28,537 nt of DNA from CAZFYZ01 sp964523735. GTDB taxonomy: Bacteria > Armatimonadota > UBA5829. Below the pieces are notes generated by a model that ran no database searches, was not told where the DNA came from, and worked only from the letters and a program-made list of their open reading frames with translations. Below are positions 15,109 through 22,919 of the stretch, piece by piece. Position 1 is the first letter of the stretch. The number at the start of each line of letters is the position of its first letter. Where the stretch lies: the NCBI GenBank assembly GCA_964523735.1, contig CAZFYZ010000039.1, positions 1 through 28,537 of the forward strand, given 5' to 3'. The translations under genes and the position numbers were made by a program.

Positions 15109-15137
15109 AGTATAGCATGCACGAGGGGGCGTGTCAA
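15109..15137 (-). promoter_or_regulatory. Strong sigma70-type promoter for the tRNA unit
   Basis: On the minus strand TTGACA (15137-15132) and TATACT (15114-15109) are separated by exactly 17 bases. The predicted start near 15102 lies about 19 bases before tRNA-Arg(GCG). It is one of the best promoter matches in the window and would drive all three tRNAs. Confidence 0.7.
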
Positions 15138-15218
15138 CGATTTCTGCGTGGCCACTTCGCCAGAGACTCTGAGCCGTTACTGTTCTGCGAGGTGGGCTGG
15201 CCGATGGGGCGTACAATA

Positions 15219-15279
15219 AGGTGGCCGGAAAGCCTGGCCTACTTTCCGGCCTAAGACGAAGACCACCTTGCGGCATCCT
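15219..15279. repeat. Nested inverted repeat in a 360-base gene-free stretch
   Basis: GGCCGGAAAG (15223-15232) and CTTTCCGGCC (15242-15251) form a perfect 10-bp stem with a 9-base loop. A flanking pair AAGGTGG (15219-15225) and CCACCTT (15273-15279) could form an alternative outer stem. There is no T-rich tail on either side. The rest of 15138-15498 shows no gene or RNA that I recognise. Confidence 0.5.
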
Positions 15280-15461
15280 CAGTCTCCTTAGTATTCTAGC
15301 GCACAAGTAGGCGCTTTGTGCCTTAAGAGTGACAAGCTTAACCTTAAAGTTCCTTCACATTCCAGCCCTGACCCGTGTCCGCCACATTCCTAAGAATTCC
15401 CACCACATGGATACGAGACCGGCACAAAGCAGCCCATACCTGGTTAAGCCCTGGCTGTTGT

Positions 15462-15470
15462 TGGTATTAT
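15462..15470 (+). promoter_or_regulatory. Extended -10 promoter candidate for the pterin cluster
   Basis: TGG-TATTAT forms an extended -10 element 29 bases before the phhB ATG. No good -35 hexamer is present at the right distance. A start near 15477 would leave a short leader containing the SD. Confidence 0.35.
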
Positions 15471-15498
15471 CTCATGCACAGAAGAGGAGGGTCACGTC

Positions 15499-15849
15499 AT
15501 GTCACTTGCAGAAGCGAAATGCGAAGCATGTACAAGCGCAACGAAACCCATGTCGGCGGAAGAGGCCGCACAGATGGGTAAGCAGATCCCTGACTGGACC
15601 GTGAGCGATAAGCAGATAGAAAGGACGTTTGCCTTTTCCGACTTCATAGAAGCCGTACGATTTGGAGATCGCGTCGCAGAGATCGCCGAGCAAGAGAATC
15701 ATCACCCCGAGATGCACATCTCGTGGGGGGCCTTGAGAGTAGAACTCTCCACTCACAAGATCGGCGGGCTCTCGAAGAATGACTTCATTGTGGCCGCTAA
15801 GATTGACTCTATCTACGGCGCCGGTTCCGAGTCGCCCCAGGCGATGTGA
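15499..15849 (+). CDS. phhB: Pterin-4a-carbinolamine dehydratase
   Basis: This 116-residue protein has the family signature ENHHPEMHISWGALRVELST followed by HKIGGLSKNDF; His68, His69 and His86 are the expected catalytic region. The enzyme dehydrates 4a-hydroxytetrahydropterin and so recycles the cofactor of aromatic amino acid hydroxylases; some homologues act in folate or molybdopterin metabolism instead. A CxxC pair near the N-terminus (Cys8, Cys11) is common in bacterial members. The ATG has GGAGGG eight bases upstream. It leads a plus-strand cluster with a pteridine reductase, FolB and FolE. No phenylalanine hydroxylase is visible here. Confidence 0.9.
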   Translation: MSLAEAKCEACTSATKPMSAEEAAQMGKQIPDWTVSDKQIERTFAFSDFIEAVRFGDRVAEIAEQENHHPEMHISWGALRVELSTHKIGGLSKNDFIVAAKIDSIYGAGSESPQAM

Positions 15850-15857
15850 GGTGATCC

Positions 15858-16604
15858 TTGACCAAGTATGATCTATCCGGCCGCACGGCACTGGTCACAG
15901 GAGGTGCTGTTAGAATCGGGCGGGCGATATGCCAGAGTCTGGCGGATGCCGGCGCCAAGGTAGTCATTAACTACAATCACTCCAGTGAGGAAGCTGATCA
16001 ACTGGTGGATGAAATCCGCGGCCGGGGAGGCCAGTCCTGGGCCATGCAGGCAGATCTGGGTTCACAAGAACAACTCCTGTCGCTTGTGCCACGGGCACGC
16101 GATCTCGCGGGTCACCTGGACATCCTCGTCAACAATGCCTCGATCTTTCCAGTCGATGACTTCTCTACATTCACGCTGGAAGACCTCCATAGGAACGTAG
16201 AGGTTAACGCTTGGGCGCCTCTCGCACTCGCTCGTTCATTCGGCGAGATGACCGACACCGGCGACATCGTGAACATCATCGACGGTCGCATGGTCGGCTA
16301 CGATTGGGGGCATGTGGCGTATCACTCCAGTAAGTACTTGCTTGGCCTCTTTCACCGTATGATGGCGATCAGAATGGCGCCGGGAATCAAGGTCAACGCC
16401 GTTGGGCCCGGTCTCATACTGCCTCCCGAAGGAAAGGACCAGGCCTATATTGAATCCCTCAAGGAAAAGGTGCCGCTCAAGCGTGTGGGCAGCCCGGAGG
16501 CCGTGGCGGACGCCGTGCTGTTTCTGCTCTCGAGCGACTACATAACCGGCCAAGTCATCTTCGTGGATGGCGGGCGGTGGCTCACAGAGGGCAATCTTGG
16601 ATAG
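15858..16604 (+). CDS. SDR-family pteridine reductase (PTR1/FolM-like)
   Basis: This 248-residue short-chain dehydrogenase has the nucleotide motif TGGAVRIG (14-21), which fits TGxxxRxG of pteridine reductases, where the Arg favours NADPH. NNAS is at 92-95. The catalytic Asp-Tyr-Lys set is Asp142 (IIDGRM), Tyr155 and Lys159 (YHSSK); Asp replaces the usual SDR Ser, again as in PTR1/FolM. The probable reaction is reduction of dihydropterin or dihydrofolate to the tetrahydro form. The start is TTG behind GAGGTG, 8 bases after the phhB stop. A generic FabG-like role is the alternative, but the active site and pterin neighbours argue against it. Confidence 0.82.
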   Translation: MTKYDLSGRTALVTGGAVRIGRAICQSLADAGAKVVINYNHSSEEADQLVDEIRGRGGQSWAMQADLGSQEQLLSLVPRARDLAGHLDILVNNASIFPVDDFSTFTLEDLHRNVEVNAWAPLALARSFGEMTDTGDIVNIIDGRMVGYDWGHVAYHSSKYLLGLFHRMMAIRMAPGIKVNAVGPGLILPPEGKDQAYIESLKEKVPLKRVGSPEAVADAVLFLLSSDYITGQVIFVDGGRWLTEGNLG

Positions 16605-16980
16605 GATTCACATCAGAGACCTGGCGCTGCGATGCATCATCGGTGTGTATGAAGAGGAGCGCAAACAGAGACAGGACGTCATCATCAGCATCGCTCTGCA
16701 CGCCGATCTTACCAAAGCGTGCGCCACGGACAACTTCCAGGACGCGCTTGATTATAAGGCTGTAAAGCAGAAGATCGTGGCGCTCGTAGAGGAATCCAGG
16801 TTCTTTCTGATCGAGGCTCTTGCTGAAGCCGTCGCCGGGGCTTGCCTCGAGTTCGATGGCGTAGAACGGGTCGATGTAACAGTCGAGAAGCCAGGCGCAC
16901 TCAGGTTCGCTCGCACCGTTGCGGTCGAGATCACCAGGGAGCGAAGAAAGCAGCCGTCCGGCGCGGAGAGTGGGCAATGA
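16597..16980 (+). CDS. folB: Dihydroneopterin aldolase FolB
   Basis: The protein has 127 residues, close to the usual FolB length. It begins DRIHIRDLALRCIIGVYEEE and continues ERKQRQDV, the standard N-terminal motif with the substrate-binding Glu. VEKPGALRFARTVAVEI near the end is the second conserved block. FolB converts 7,8-dihydroneopterin to 6-hydroxymethyl-dihydropterin and glycolaldehyde in folate synthesis. The TTG at 16597 follows AGAGGG and overlaps the reductase stop; the frame is open back to 16567 but without an SD. The end overlaps folE as ATGA. Confidence 0.9.
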   Translation: MDRIHIRDLALRCIIGVYEEERKQRQDVIISIALHADLTKACATDNFQDALDYKAVKQKIVALVEESRFFLIEALAEAVAGACLEFDGVERVDVTVEKPGALRFARTVAVEITRERRKQPSGAESGQ

Positions 16981-17552
16981 ATCACCAGCGGGTGCAAGAG
17001 CTGATACGCGAACTGCTGATAGAGGTAGGAGAGGACCCCGAGCGCGAAGGCCTGAGAGACACACCCGCAAGGGTTGCCCGCAGCTATGAGTTCCTCTTGA
17101 AGGGCTATCAGCTTGACCCCGCACAGCTTATAAGCTCTGCGTGTTTTAAGCAGGACACCAACAACATGATCGTGGTGCGGGACATCGAGCTCTACAGCCT
17201 GTGCGAGCACCACATGCTCCCGTTCTTCGGCCGGTGTCATATCGGGTACATATCACGCGAGAAGGTGCTTGGGGTCAGTAAGCTGGCCCGTATTGTCGAA
17301 TGCTACGCCCGCCGACTGCAGATCCAGGAGAGGCTGACGCAGCAAATCGCCCGCGCCACCATGGATTCGGTTGAGGCCGAAGGCGTGGGTGTGGTGATCG
17401 AAGCTCAGCACTTGTGCATGATGATGAGGGGCGTGGAGAAGCAGAACTCGCTGATGTCAACGTCGTCCGTGCTGGGCAGCTTTCATGATTCCGCCGCCAC
17501 TCGCATGGAGTTCCTTTCCCTCGTTGGGAAAAACCGGCCAGGGCAAGGCTAG
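16977..17552 (+). CDS. folE: GTP cyclohydrolase I FolE
   Basis: The protein has 191 residues, typical for the family. It opens the pterin pathway by turning GTP into dihydroneopterin triphosphate. The zinc ligands are in LCEHHMLPFFG (Cys76, His79) and QHLCMMMRGV (Cys147). The substrate loop SKLARIVECYARRLQIQERL is also clear. The ATG overlaps the folB stop by 4 bases, with GGAG upstream; the frame continues upstream inside folB but that is not coding. Its stop lies 5 bases from the convergent gene, leaving no room for a separate terminator. Confidence 0.95.
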   Translation: MNHQRVQELIRELLIEVGEDPEREGLRDTPARVARSYEFLLKGYQLDPAQLISSACFKQDTNNMIVVRDIELYSLCEHHMLPFFGRCHIGYISREKVLGVSKLARIVECYARRLQIQERLTQQIARATMDSVEAEGVGVVIEAQHLCMMMRGVEKQNSLMSTSSVLGSFHDSAATRMEFLSLVGKNRPGQG

Positions 17553-17557
17553 CGGCC

Positions 17558-18175
17558 CTAGTCAATCGGCCCCGTGAACGCAAACAGCGCGATTACCGAA
17601 GCCTGCCCACCATCATTCGGAAACGCCGCGCCAACCTGGAGAGAGAGTCTCGATCCGAACTGGAAACTGATTCCCGCGGAGCTGTACATTCCGGGGCCGC
17701 TGGTGTAGTCTGCCATGTACGTGACCCCATGGTCGAAGCCCGTATCCACGCCCGCCAGGAACCTGTTCACGCCATATATGTTCGTGAGTCCCGCCGTTAC
17801 CCGGACAGCACCCAGATCACTGGTCCCAAGGAAGAAAGCGCCGGATGACAGTTGCTCTTCCCAGTTCGAGAATCCTACAGCGAGTTGCAGGGTCTTCGAT
17901 GCGGGGAATGAGTATTTCGCGTTTCCAAGGAAGGCGGGATCGCTCCCCACATGTAGGTTGAAATCCCCACCAAACTCCCAACGATTACCGACCCCAATCT
18001 CGGTCTGCAGGAACCACTGGTTGCGGACCTGAGATGTACCGCTGTAGAGAGCGAGCTGAAGCTGATAGTTTCCAGTGCCGACGGTGTCGGCCGTGGGTAT
18101 GAGCAGTAGGCCAGAGGTCGCCGCCTGCAGATGCCCCGACCCACCGAATAGCAGTCCGGCCACGATCGTGGCCAC
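17558..18175 (-). CDS. Putative secreted or outer-membrane beta-barrel protein
   Basis: The protein has about 205 residues. A hydrophobic N-terminus (ATIVAGLLFGGSGHLQA) looks like a signal peptide. The rest alternates short beta strands with Gly, Ser and Asn turns (LLLIPTADTVGTGNYQLQLA, later VGNRWEFGGDFNLHVG), as in small barrel or porin-like proteins. No named family is recognised. The frame is open far upstream to 18715, but that part overlaps the GT-C gene and reads as non-coding. GTG at 18175 is the best guess, with a second GTG at 18163, and neither has a good SD. It ends the envelope locus. Confidence 0.65.
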   Translation of the reverse strand: MATIVAGLLFGGSGHLQAATSGLLLIPTADTVGTGNYQLQLALYSGTSQVRNQWFLQTEIGVGNRWEFGGDFNLHVGSDPAFLGNAKYSFPASKTLQLAVGFSNWEEQLSSGAFFLGTSDLGAVRVTAGLTNIYGVNRFLAGVDTGFDHGVTYMADYTSGPGMYSSAGISFQFGSRLSLQVGAAFPNDGGQASVIALFAFTGPID

Positions 18176-18212
18176 GATCAGGTGACAGAGTAGACCTGCA
18201 GCTGGGGCTGTG

Positions 18213-19808
18213 TTACCTCCGCCGTACTCGGTAGATCGTAACGTCGCCCCTCGCGAAAATGGGCCTGAGATCGGACCCAACGAACTCGAGCGGGGGCCGG
18301 GTGTCATCACCGACGGACACATAGCAGTCCGCCCGGGTCTGACGCAGGATTTCCATGCGGTAATCTGCAGGAAGCGAAGGATCAACGAACTCCATCCATG
18401 CTCGGATCTTCTCCGTATAGTCAGGAGTCTCGCTCCAGTGCCCGTAGTATACCCGGCGGCCGGCCAGTGCAGGCGTGAACAGTGCAAACGTGGGTGGTGC
18501 ATACACGATCTTGCTGTCGCGATCGCGCGCCAGAAATGACGTGGCCTCGAGCTCCGAGGAGCTGATGTAGGGCAGATAGCTTGTGACAGTGCGTCCCGCG
18601 GTGAGCAGACTCGTGTCTTTGGCAAGAAATGCCGCATTACTGCCGGCGGCGAATAGCACGAACGCCACGATAGCCAAGCGCCCGACCAACATGGGTAATC
18701 GTGCGGCGACAGCACACAGAGCGAACGCGCATAGAATACACAGAGGGATGTGTAGACCCATCACCAGCTTTCTCTGCTGGGCGAATGTCGCGTAAGGCAG
18801 CGCGAAGCCCACAATGGACCAGACGATAAGTAAGCAGGCATTTGGCATGGGGGCAACGTCTGCCTTGCGACTGAACCGCGCGACCAGAACCCCACCCACC
18901 ACTGCGCCCAACAGCACCACTCCGTACCCGGCAGCGAGGAACCAGAAGGCGGGTGAGGGCGCAGGCGAGTTCGCTCGGGCTCGAAAGATCGGATCAATGT
19001 GATATAGGTAGAGCTGGTAAGCAACCGGTGGCATCGCCATCGCTGCCGCAACCAGGCTCAGTCCGAGCGTACGCGCCGGCAGACGTCGGTCCTTGACGGC
19101 AAGTGCCAAGAGCGAGACGACCCACACAACCGCTACCGTCAGCACGTCATAGGTGTGTATGTTTGCCAGCAAGAACATAGACACGCCTGCACATAGCGCA
19201 TGCCTAAGCTGACCTGATCTTGAGGCTAGCACCAGGAAGTGGAGCGAAGCGATCATCAGTATCAGCCCGGCGAGGAACAGAGGGTTGAGGTAGATCGACA
19301 GAAACGTGATGGCTTCGGGTTGCCAGGTGTCCACAGCCGCATTGGGCATAACCCCTGCAGGAATCAGCCAGCCAATGCCAGCGGATAGTCCGACCAGGGG
19401 GATCAATACCCTGCGCGCGCCGGAATCTGAAAGAAAGAGCTTCGAGAACTGCCAGACCACGAAGATCAGCCCGATCCCCAGCCCAACGCGGAACACGTGG
19501 AAGACGATAACCAGGGGGACTCCGGCGGCCGCCATCGTCCCCATCAGCAGGAACAGAATGTTGAACTGGCCGGCAGGTGTGGGCTCGCTAGTGAAGAGGT
19601 TGTGGAAGAGAATCCGGCCGTCCGCGACCTGCCTCAACCACGAGAAATAGACCGCGCCGTCGTCGATATTGTGCGTCAGGCCAAGGAACTGATAGCCTGG
19701 TGGCGCCAGCCACCAGCCCCAGATGTAGGGCGTCGAGGCGAGGACCGCGATTCCTACGGCCCACGCCAGCACCCACCTCAGCTCGGATCTCGATTCGTCC
19801 TTCATCAC
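18213..19808 (-). CDS. Polytopic membrane protein, GT-C glycosyltransferase-like
   Basis: The protein has 531 residues and about 11 membrane helices. After the first helix the loop contains THNIDDGAVYFSWLRQ; an acidic pair in the first outside loop is the usual catalytic mark of GT-C glycosyltransferases that use lipid-linked sugars. A soluble C-terminal part follows the last helix near residue 390. The acceptor and donor cannot be told from sequence. The GTG start, or the ATG next to it, overlaps the stop of the YfhO gene, so the two are coupled. The stop is embedded in GGAGGTAA. Confidence 0.75.
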   Translation of the reverse strand: MMKDESRSELRWVLAWAVGIAVLASTPYIWGWWLAPPGYQFLGLTHNIDDGAVYFSWLRQVADGRILFHNLFTSEPTPAGQFNILFLLMGTMAAAGVPLVIVFHVFRVGLGIGLIFVVWQFSKLFLSDSGARRVLIPLVGLSAGIGWLIPAGVMPNAAVDTWQPEAITFLSIYLNPLFLAGLILMIASLHFLVLASRSGQLRHALCAGVSMFLLANIHTYDVLTVAVVWVVSLLALAVKDRRLPARTLGLSLVAAAMAMPPVAYQLYLYHIDPIFRARANSPAPSPAFWFLAAGYGVVLLGAVVGGVLVARFSRKADVAPMPNACLLIVWSIVGFALPYATFAQQRKLVMGLHIPLCILCAFALCAVAARLPMLVGRLAIVAFVLFAAGSNAAFLAKDTSLLTAGRTVTSYLPYISSSELEATSFLARDRDSKIVYAPPTFALFTPALAGRRVYYGHWSETPDYTEKIRAWMEFVDPSLPADYRMEILRQTRADCYVSVGDDTRPPLEFVGSDLRPIFARGDVTIYRVRRR

Positions 19809-21955
19809 TGTCTCTGACTGCGTAACTTCAGTAATCTATACGTTCCCGTGCCGACAACGACTCCCAGACCGACGCAACTCAGAAACAAGCCAAACTCAAA
19901 GCTAAATGGCTGGTAAGGAAACATGTAAGGAGCGTCGCTTGTACTGTGGCCCGGGCCAAACGGCAGTGCACGGAGATTCTCGTCGAGCTGATAGACGTTA
20001 GCCCCGTCGGCCTGCGCGACCAGCTTGAGCCCCTCTATAGGTTCACGGCTCACTGCAAAGTCCGCGATGCCGCCAAGCGATCGGGTGAAGTGCTTCACTA
20101 GCACCATATTGCCGTTCTCAACAGGGCTGGAGTCTTCTCCCAGTATTGCGTCGATCTGCGCTTTGTAACTTCGCGTGAAGAGCGAGTCATAGCCCGCCAC
20201 TTCACGGAGGCCGTAGACCATCGCCGCGTTGGGAGGAAGAATCGCGTCGGGGGTCTTGTATAGGTTCCAGGACGGATTGATCGGCGCGATGCGAGCGTAG
20301 CCAGCGATCTGCTTGAGCCTGGTCGTCAACTCGGTCTCAGGGTAAACCTTGTATCGCTCGCAGGTTGGGTTGTAGTTGATGCCGAAGACGAAGAGGTCGG
20401 CCACGATCAACAGCGACACCATCGCCGTAAGGACATGAGGGTCACGCCGCCGCAGCGTCGCGGTGGCCAGCACCAGGGCAGAAACAATCAGCCACTCCAC
20501 TGCACGCCAGACGCTCGACCCGAAGAGCCCGTCAAAACTCGACAGGTCACTCGGAAACCCCAACGCGCTCACGAAGCGTGTGGACGCAATCAGAGCAGCC
20601 AGAAAGCCAAACCCACAGACCACCAGCGCTGCTGTGATGATCAGCCCGCTTCGGCGCAGCCGCCATGCAACGGCAATGGAATCGTTCTGCAGCCCCCGGT
20701 CGATGTAGTCCATCCCGAACCCCGCCAGCCCCGCCACTCCCAGGAAGTAGAGCAGCAGTATCCGATTAGGCCCACCAAGGGCGCTGAATCCCGGGATGAG
20801 ATGATAGAACAGGTAGTTGATGGGTGTACCAGTCGCCGTGAGAATCGAGACTAGAGATAGAACAGCAAAGAAAGCGATGTGCGGCCGGCGCAGGATGTCC
20901 CGGAAGGCGATCAGGGCGAGTACCAGCGGCAGGATGCCGATGTACAGGCCATACTCCATATAGTCGGCCGCGCTCCCCAGGAAGTAGTTGCCCTCTGACG
21001 GATTGCCGAAGAAGTCTGGCACGAACGCCGTCACCAGGCGGTAAGGCTTCACAGCGTTCGCCACAAACCTCGCGTAGCCCTCAGGGCTGATCTCTCTCAC
21101 ACGATGCGAGTTCCCAGCCAACTCTACTGTCGGCAGAACCTGCGCAGCGGTCAACAGCCCAACTATTGCCAAAAACGCAATGCACGGCAGAACGACTCTG
21201 CGGAATGCGTATGACCTGCCCTCTGCTCGCCACACCGCACCCAGCTTCCACAGCCACCAAAGCCCCGCGCACATCGCGACGTAAAACGCGATCTGGAAGT
21301 GCCCGGCCAGGAACGCCATCGCCAAGGCCAAACCGGCAAGCATTCCGTGAAACGCCGAACGCTGCTCCACTGCCCTGTGCACAAGCAGCAGAACCAACGG
21401 AGCCCATACCGCAGCTCCAACGAATGTCGGCAGCTCCAGCCACAACACCATGAACGCGCAGAAGGCATAGCAGATGCCGCCGACGATCCCACCGGCTTCA
21501 CCACACCCCAGCACACGCAGCAGCAGGTACATGAATGCTGCCGCAAGGAACAGATGCAGGGCCGCGTATGCCGTAAATGCGGTGATTGGATCGAAGACCA
21601 AAAAGACTACGTTCAGCGGATACAGCACCGCCGACTGTCCATTCGCGAGGAACGGAGTACCTGAGAACTGGTAGGGATTCCACAGCGGGATCCTCCCCTG
21701 CCCCATAGAGCGCGCATAGAATACTCGCCAGGGGTAGAACTGGGAGATCGCGTCCCACTGAAGAGGGTTCCACTGAGCGGGCGGATTGGGCGCCTTGCTC
21801 ACTGTGTTCCACGGGGACATTTGAGCCAGGTAATTCCCGGGAAGGAGAGCTTCGCCCCTGAATATCGGCCGCCAAAGGAAGACGCATACCAGCGCCGCAA
21901 AGAGGGCGTAGGGAAGCAGCCGCCTAATCGTGTTGGGAGTTCCTTTCGCGACCAT
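19805..21955 (-). CDS. YfhO-family membrane protein
   Basis: The protein has 716 residues and about a dozen membrane helices. The early loop WDAISQFYPWRVFYARSMGQ followed by GRIPLWNPYQFSGTP is the hallmark of YfhO proteins, which share the GT-C fold and, in Gram-positive bacteria, help glycosylate lipoteichoic acid. A soluble region of about 170 residues lies between late helices, and one last helix follows near the C-terminus. The ATG at 21955 is chosen, overlapping the upstream gene by 32 bases; a GTG at 22000 would add 15 residues. Neither has a strong SD, so translation is probably coupled. Confidence 0.85.
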   Translation of the reverse strand: MVAKGTPNTIRRLLPYALFAALVCVFLWRPIFRGEALLPGNYLAQMSPWNTVSKAPNPPAQWNPLQWDAISQFYPWRVFYARSMGQGRIPLWNPYQFSGTPFLANGQSAVLYPLNVVFLVFDPITAFTAYAALHLFLAAAFMYLLLRVLGCGEAGGIVGGICYAFCAFMVLWLELPTFVGAAVWAPLVLLLVHRAVEQRSAFHGMLAGLALAMAFLAGHFQIAFYVAMCAGLWWLWKLGAVWRAEGRSYAFRRVVLPCIAFLAIVGLLTAAQVLPTVELAGNSHRVREISPEGYARFVANAVKPYRLVTAFVPDFFGNPSEGNYFLGSAADYMEYGLYIGILPLVLALIAFRDILRRPHIAFFAVLSLVSILTATGTPINYLFYHLIPGFSALGGPNRILLLYFLGVAGLAGFGMDYIDRGLQNDSIAVAWRLRRSGLIITAALVVCGFGFLAALIASTRFVSALGFPSDLSSFDGLFGSSVWRAVEWLIVSALVLATATLRRRDPHVLTAMVSLLIVADLFVFGINYNPTCERYKVYPETELTTRLKQIAGYARIAPINPSWNLYKTPDAILPPNAAMVYGLREVAGYDSLFTRSYKAQIDAILGEDSSPVENGNMVLVKHFTRSLGGIADFAVSREPIEGLKLVAQADGANVYQLDENLRALPFGPGHSTSDAPYMFPYQPFSFEFGLFLSCVGLGVVVGTGTYRLLKLRSQRQ

Positions 21956-22394
21956 GATCTGCAACCGAGGTAACGGCCGGAGACGATCCAGCTTCTGCAC
22001 GCGGCGGGCTGCTTAGGCCAATGAATGAGACACCGATACTAATCAACACCAGACCCGTGATCGCCAGCCTCCAGTCAACTCTCTCGTGCAGAACTGTCGC
22101 CGATAGTATAACGACCAGGAAGTAGCTCATGCTCATCAGTGGAAAAGCCACAGACAGGCTGACGCGACTTAGGACCATAAGCCAAATGAACGTGCCGACG
22201 ACGTACAGCGAGAAACCCGCGAGCGTCCTAAGTCGGAACACGACCTTGAGCACGTTGAATGCCATTCGCAGGGGGTTCTTGCTGACGGGGATATGCTCGT
22301 TCCCCACCCCCATCTTGATCAGCACCTGGCCCGCGCTCAACACGATCAGCACAAGCCAGATCATCGCGAACACGCCCGCCGTCAGCCCTTGCAT
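21924..22394 (-). CDS. Half-size EamA/DMT-family membrane protein (second of pair)
   Basis: The protein has 156 residues with four helices, half of a ten-helix EamA transporter. It shares GQVLIKMGVG, LYVVGTFIWLMVLSRVSLSV and AFPLMSMSYFLVVILSATVL with the preceding gene product. This layout resembles ArnE/ArnF, a pair that flips a lipid-linked aminoarabinose, so a role in moving a lipid-linked sugar is a reasonable inference. The ATG has GGAGG five bases upstream and overlaps the first gene of the pair by 13 bases. The polar C-terminal tail of about 25 residues is unlike its partner. Confidence 0.8.
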   Translation of the reverse strand: MQGLTAGVFAMIWLVLIVLSAGQVLIKMGVGNEHIPVSKNPLRMAFNVLKVVFRLRTLAGFSLYVVGTFIWLMVLSRVSLSVAFPLMSMSYFLVVILSATVLHERVDWRLAITGLVLISIGVSFIGLSSPPRAEAGSSPAVTSVADHGRERNSQHD

Positions 22395-22807
22395 TCGGCC
22401 TCCGTCTCCTTGCCCCGGCCAAGGCCCAGGCCGATGAACGACACGCCCGCGCTAATAAACGCCAGCCCCGCAATCGCGTAGAGCCATCGGACCTGCTCGC
22501 CAAGGATGGTCGCAGACAGCACGACAACCAGTGGATAGCTAAGGCTGATCAGGGGGTAGGCCACGCTCAGTCTCACTCTGCTGATCGCAGTAAGCCAGAA
22601 GAACGTGCTGAAGACATACAATGCAAGCCCGGCGAATACCTTTGGTGTAACCATCGCCGCAGCTATATGCACAATCGTCTGTAGAAGACCATTGCCAGGG
22701 GCTATCCCGTGTTCGCCCAGGCCCATCTTGAGGTAGATCTGCCCGAATGCGCCAAGGGATATCGCGATGCAGATGAGCCCAAACGAAGCGAGAGTCAAGT
22801 TGCCCAA
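22382..22807 (-). CDS. Half-size EamA/DMT-family membrane protein (first of pair)
   Basis: The protein has about 141 residues and four helices, with GQIYLKMGLG, LYVFSTFFWLTAISRVRLSV and AYPLISLSYPLVVVLSATIL in the same order as its neighbour. The pair probably works as a heterodimer. The start is uncertain: TTG at 22807 gives an N-terminus that aligns with the partner and has GGGGGA upstream. An ATG at 22852 would lengthen it by 15 residues, but it has no SD and overlaps a TATAAT sequence just after a terminator. It heads the envelope locus that ends at 17558. Confidence 0.78.
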   Translation of the reverse strand: MGNLTLASFGLICIAISLGAFGQIYLKMGLGEHGIAPGNGLLQTIVHIAAAMVTPKVFAGLALYVFSTFFWLTAISRVRLSVAYPLISLSYPLVVVLSATILGEQVRWLYAIAGLAFISAGVSFIGLGLGRGKETEAECKG

Positions 22808-22850
22808 GTTCCAGTATCCCCCGGGGAGTAGTGCAGAAGACCAACACCCC

Positions 22851-22892
22851 ATTATAGAACAAAGGCAGGGCTAACACCAGCAGCCCTGCCTT
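22851..22892 (-). terminator. Terminator of the corrinoid protein gene, adjoining a -10-like box
   Basis: AAGGCAGGGCT (22862-22872) pairs perfectly with AGCCCTGCCTT (22882-22892) around 9 bases, and on the minus strand is followed by TGTTC. The very next bases read TATAAT (22856-22851), which could be the -10 of a promoter for the EamA pair, although no good -35 is present. Confidence 0.7.
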
Positions 22893-22919
22893 CGGTTCAG
22901 CTATGCTATTGCGAAGCGC

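Noticed and set aside
18176..18715. Upstream extension of the beta-barrel gene frame to 385 codons
   Set aside because: It overlaps the GT-C gene over about 500 bases and its translation is Arg/Ser/Pro/Cys-rich without motifs. A signal-peptide-like start lies at 18175.
22852..22852. ATG at 22852 as the start of the first EamA gene
   Set aside because: It has no SD, overlaps a TATAAT box and directly follows a terminator; TTG at 22807 aligns better with the paired gene. It cannot be fully excluded.
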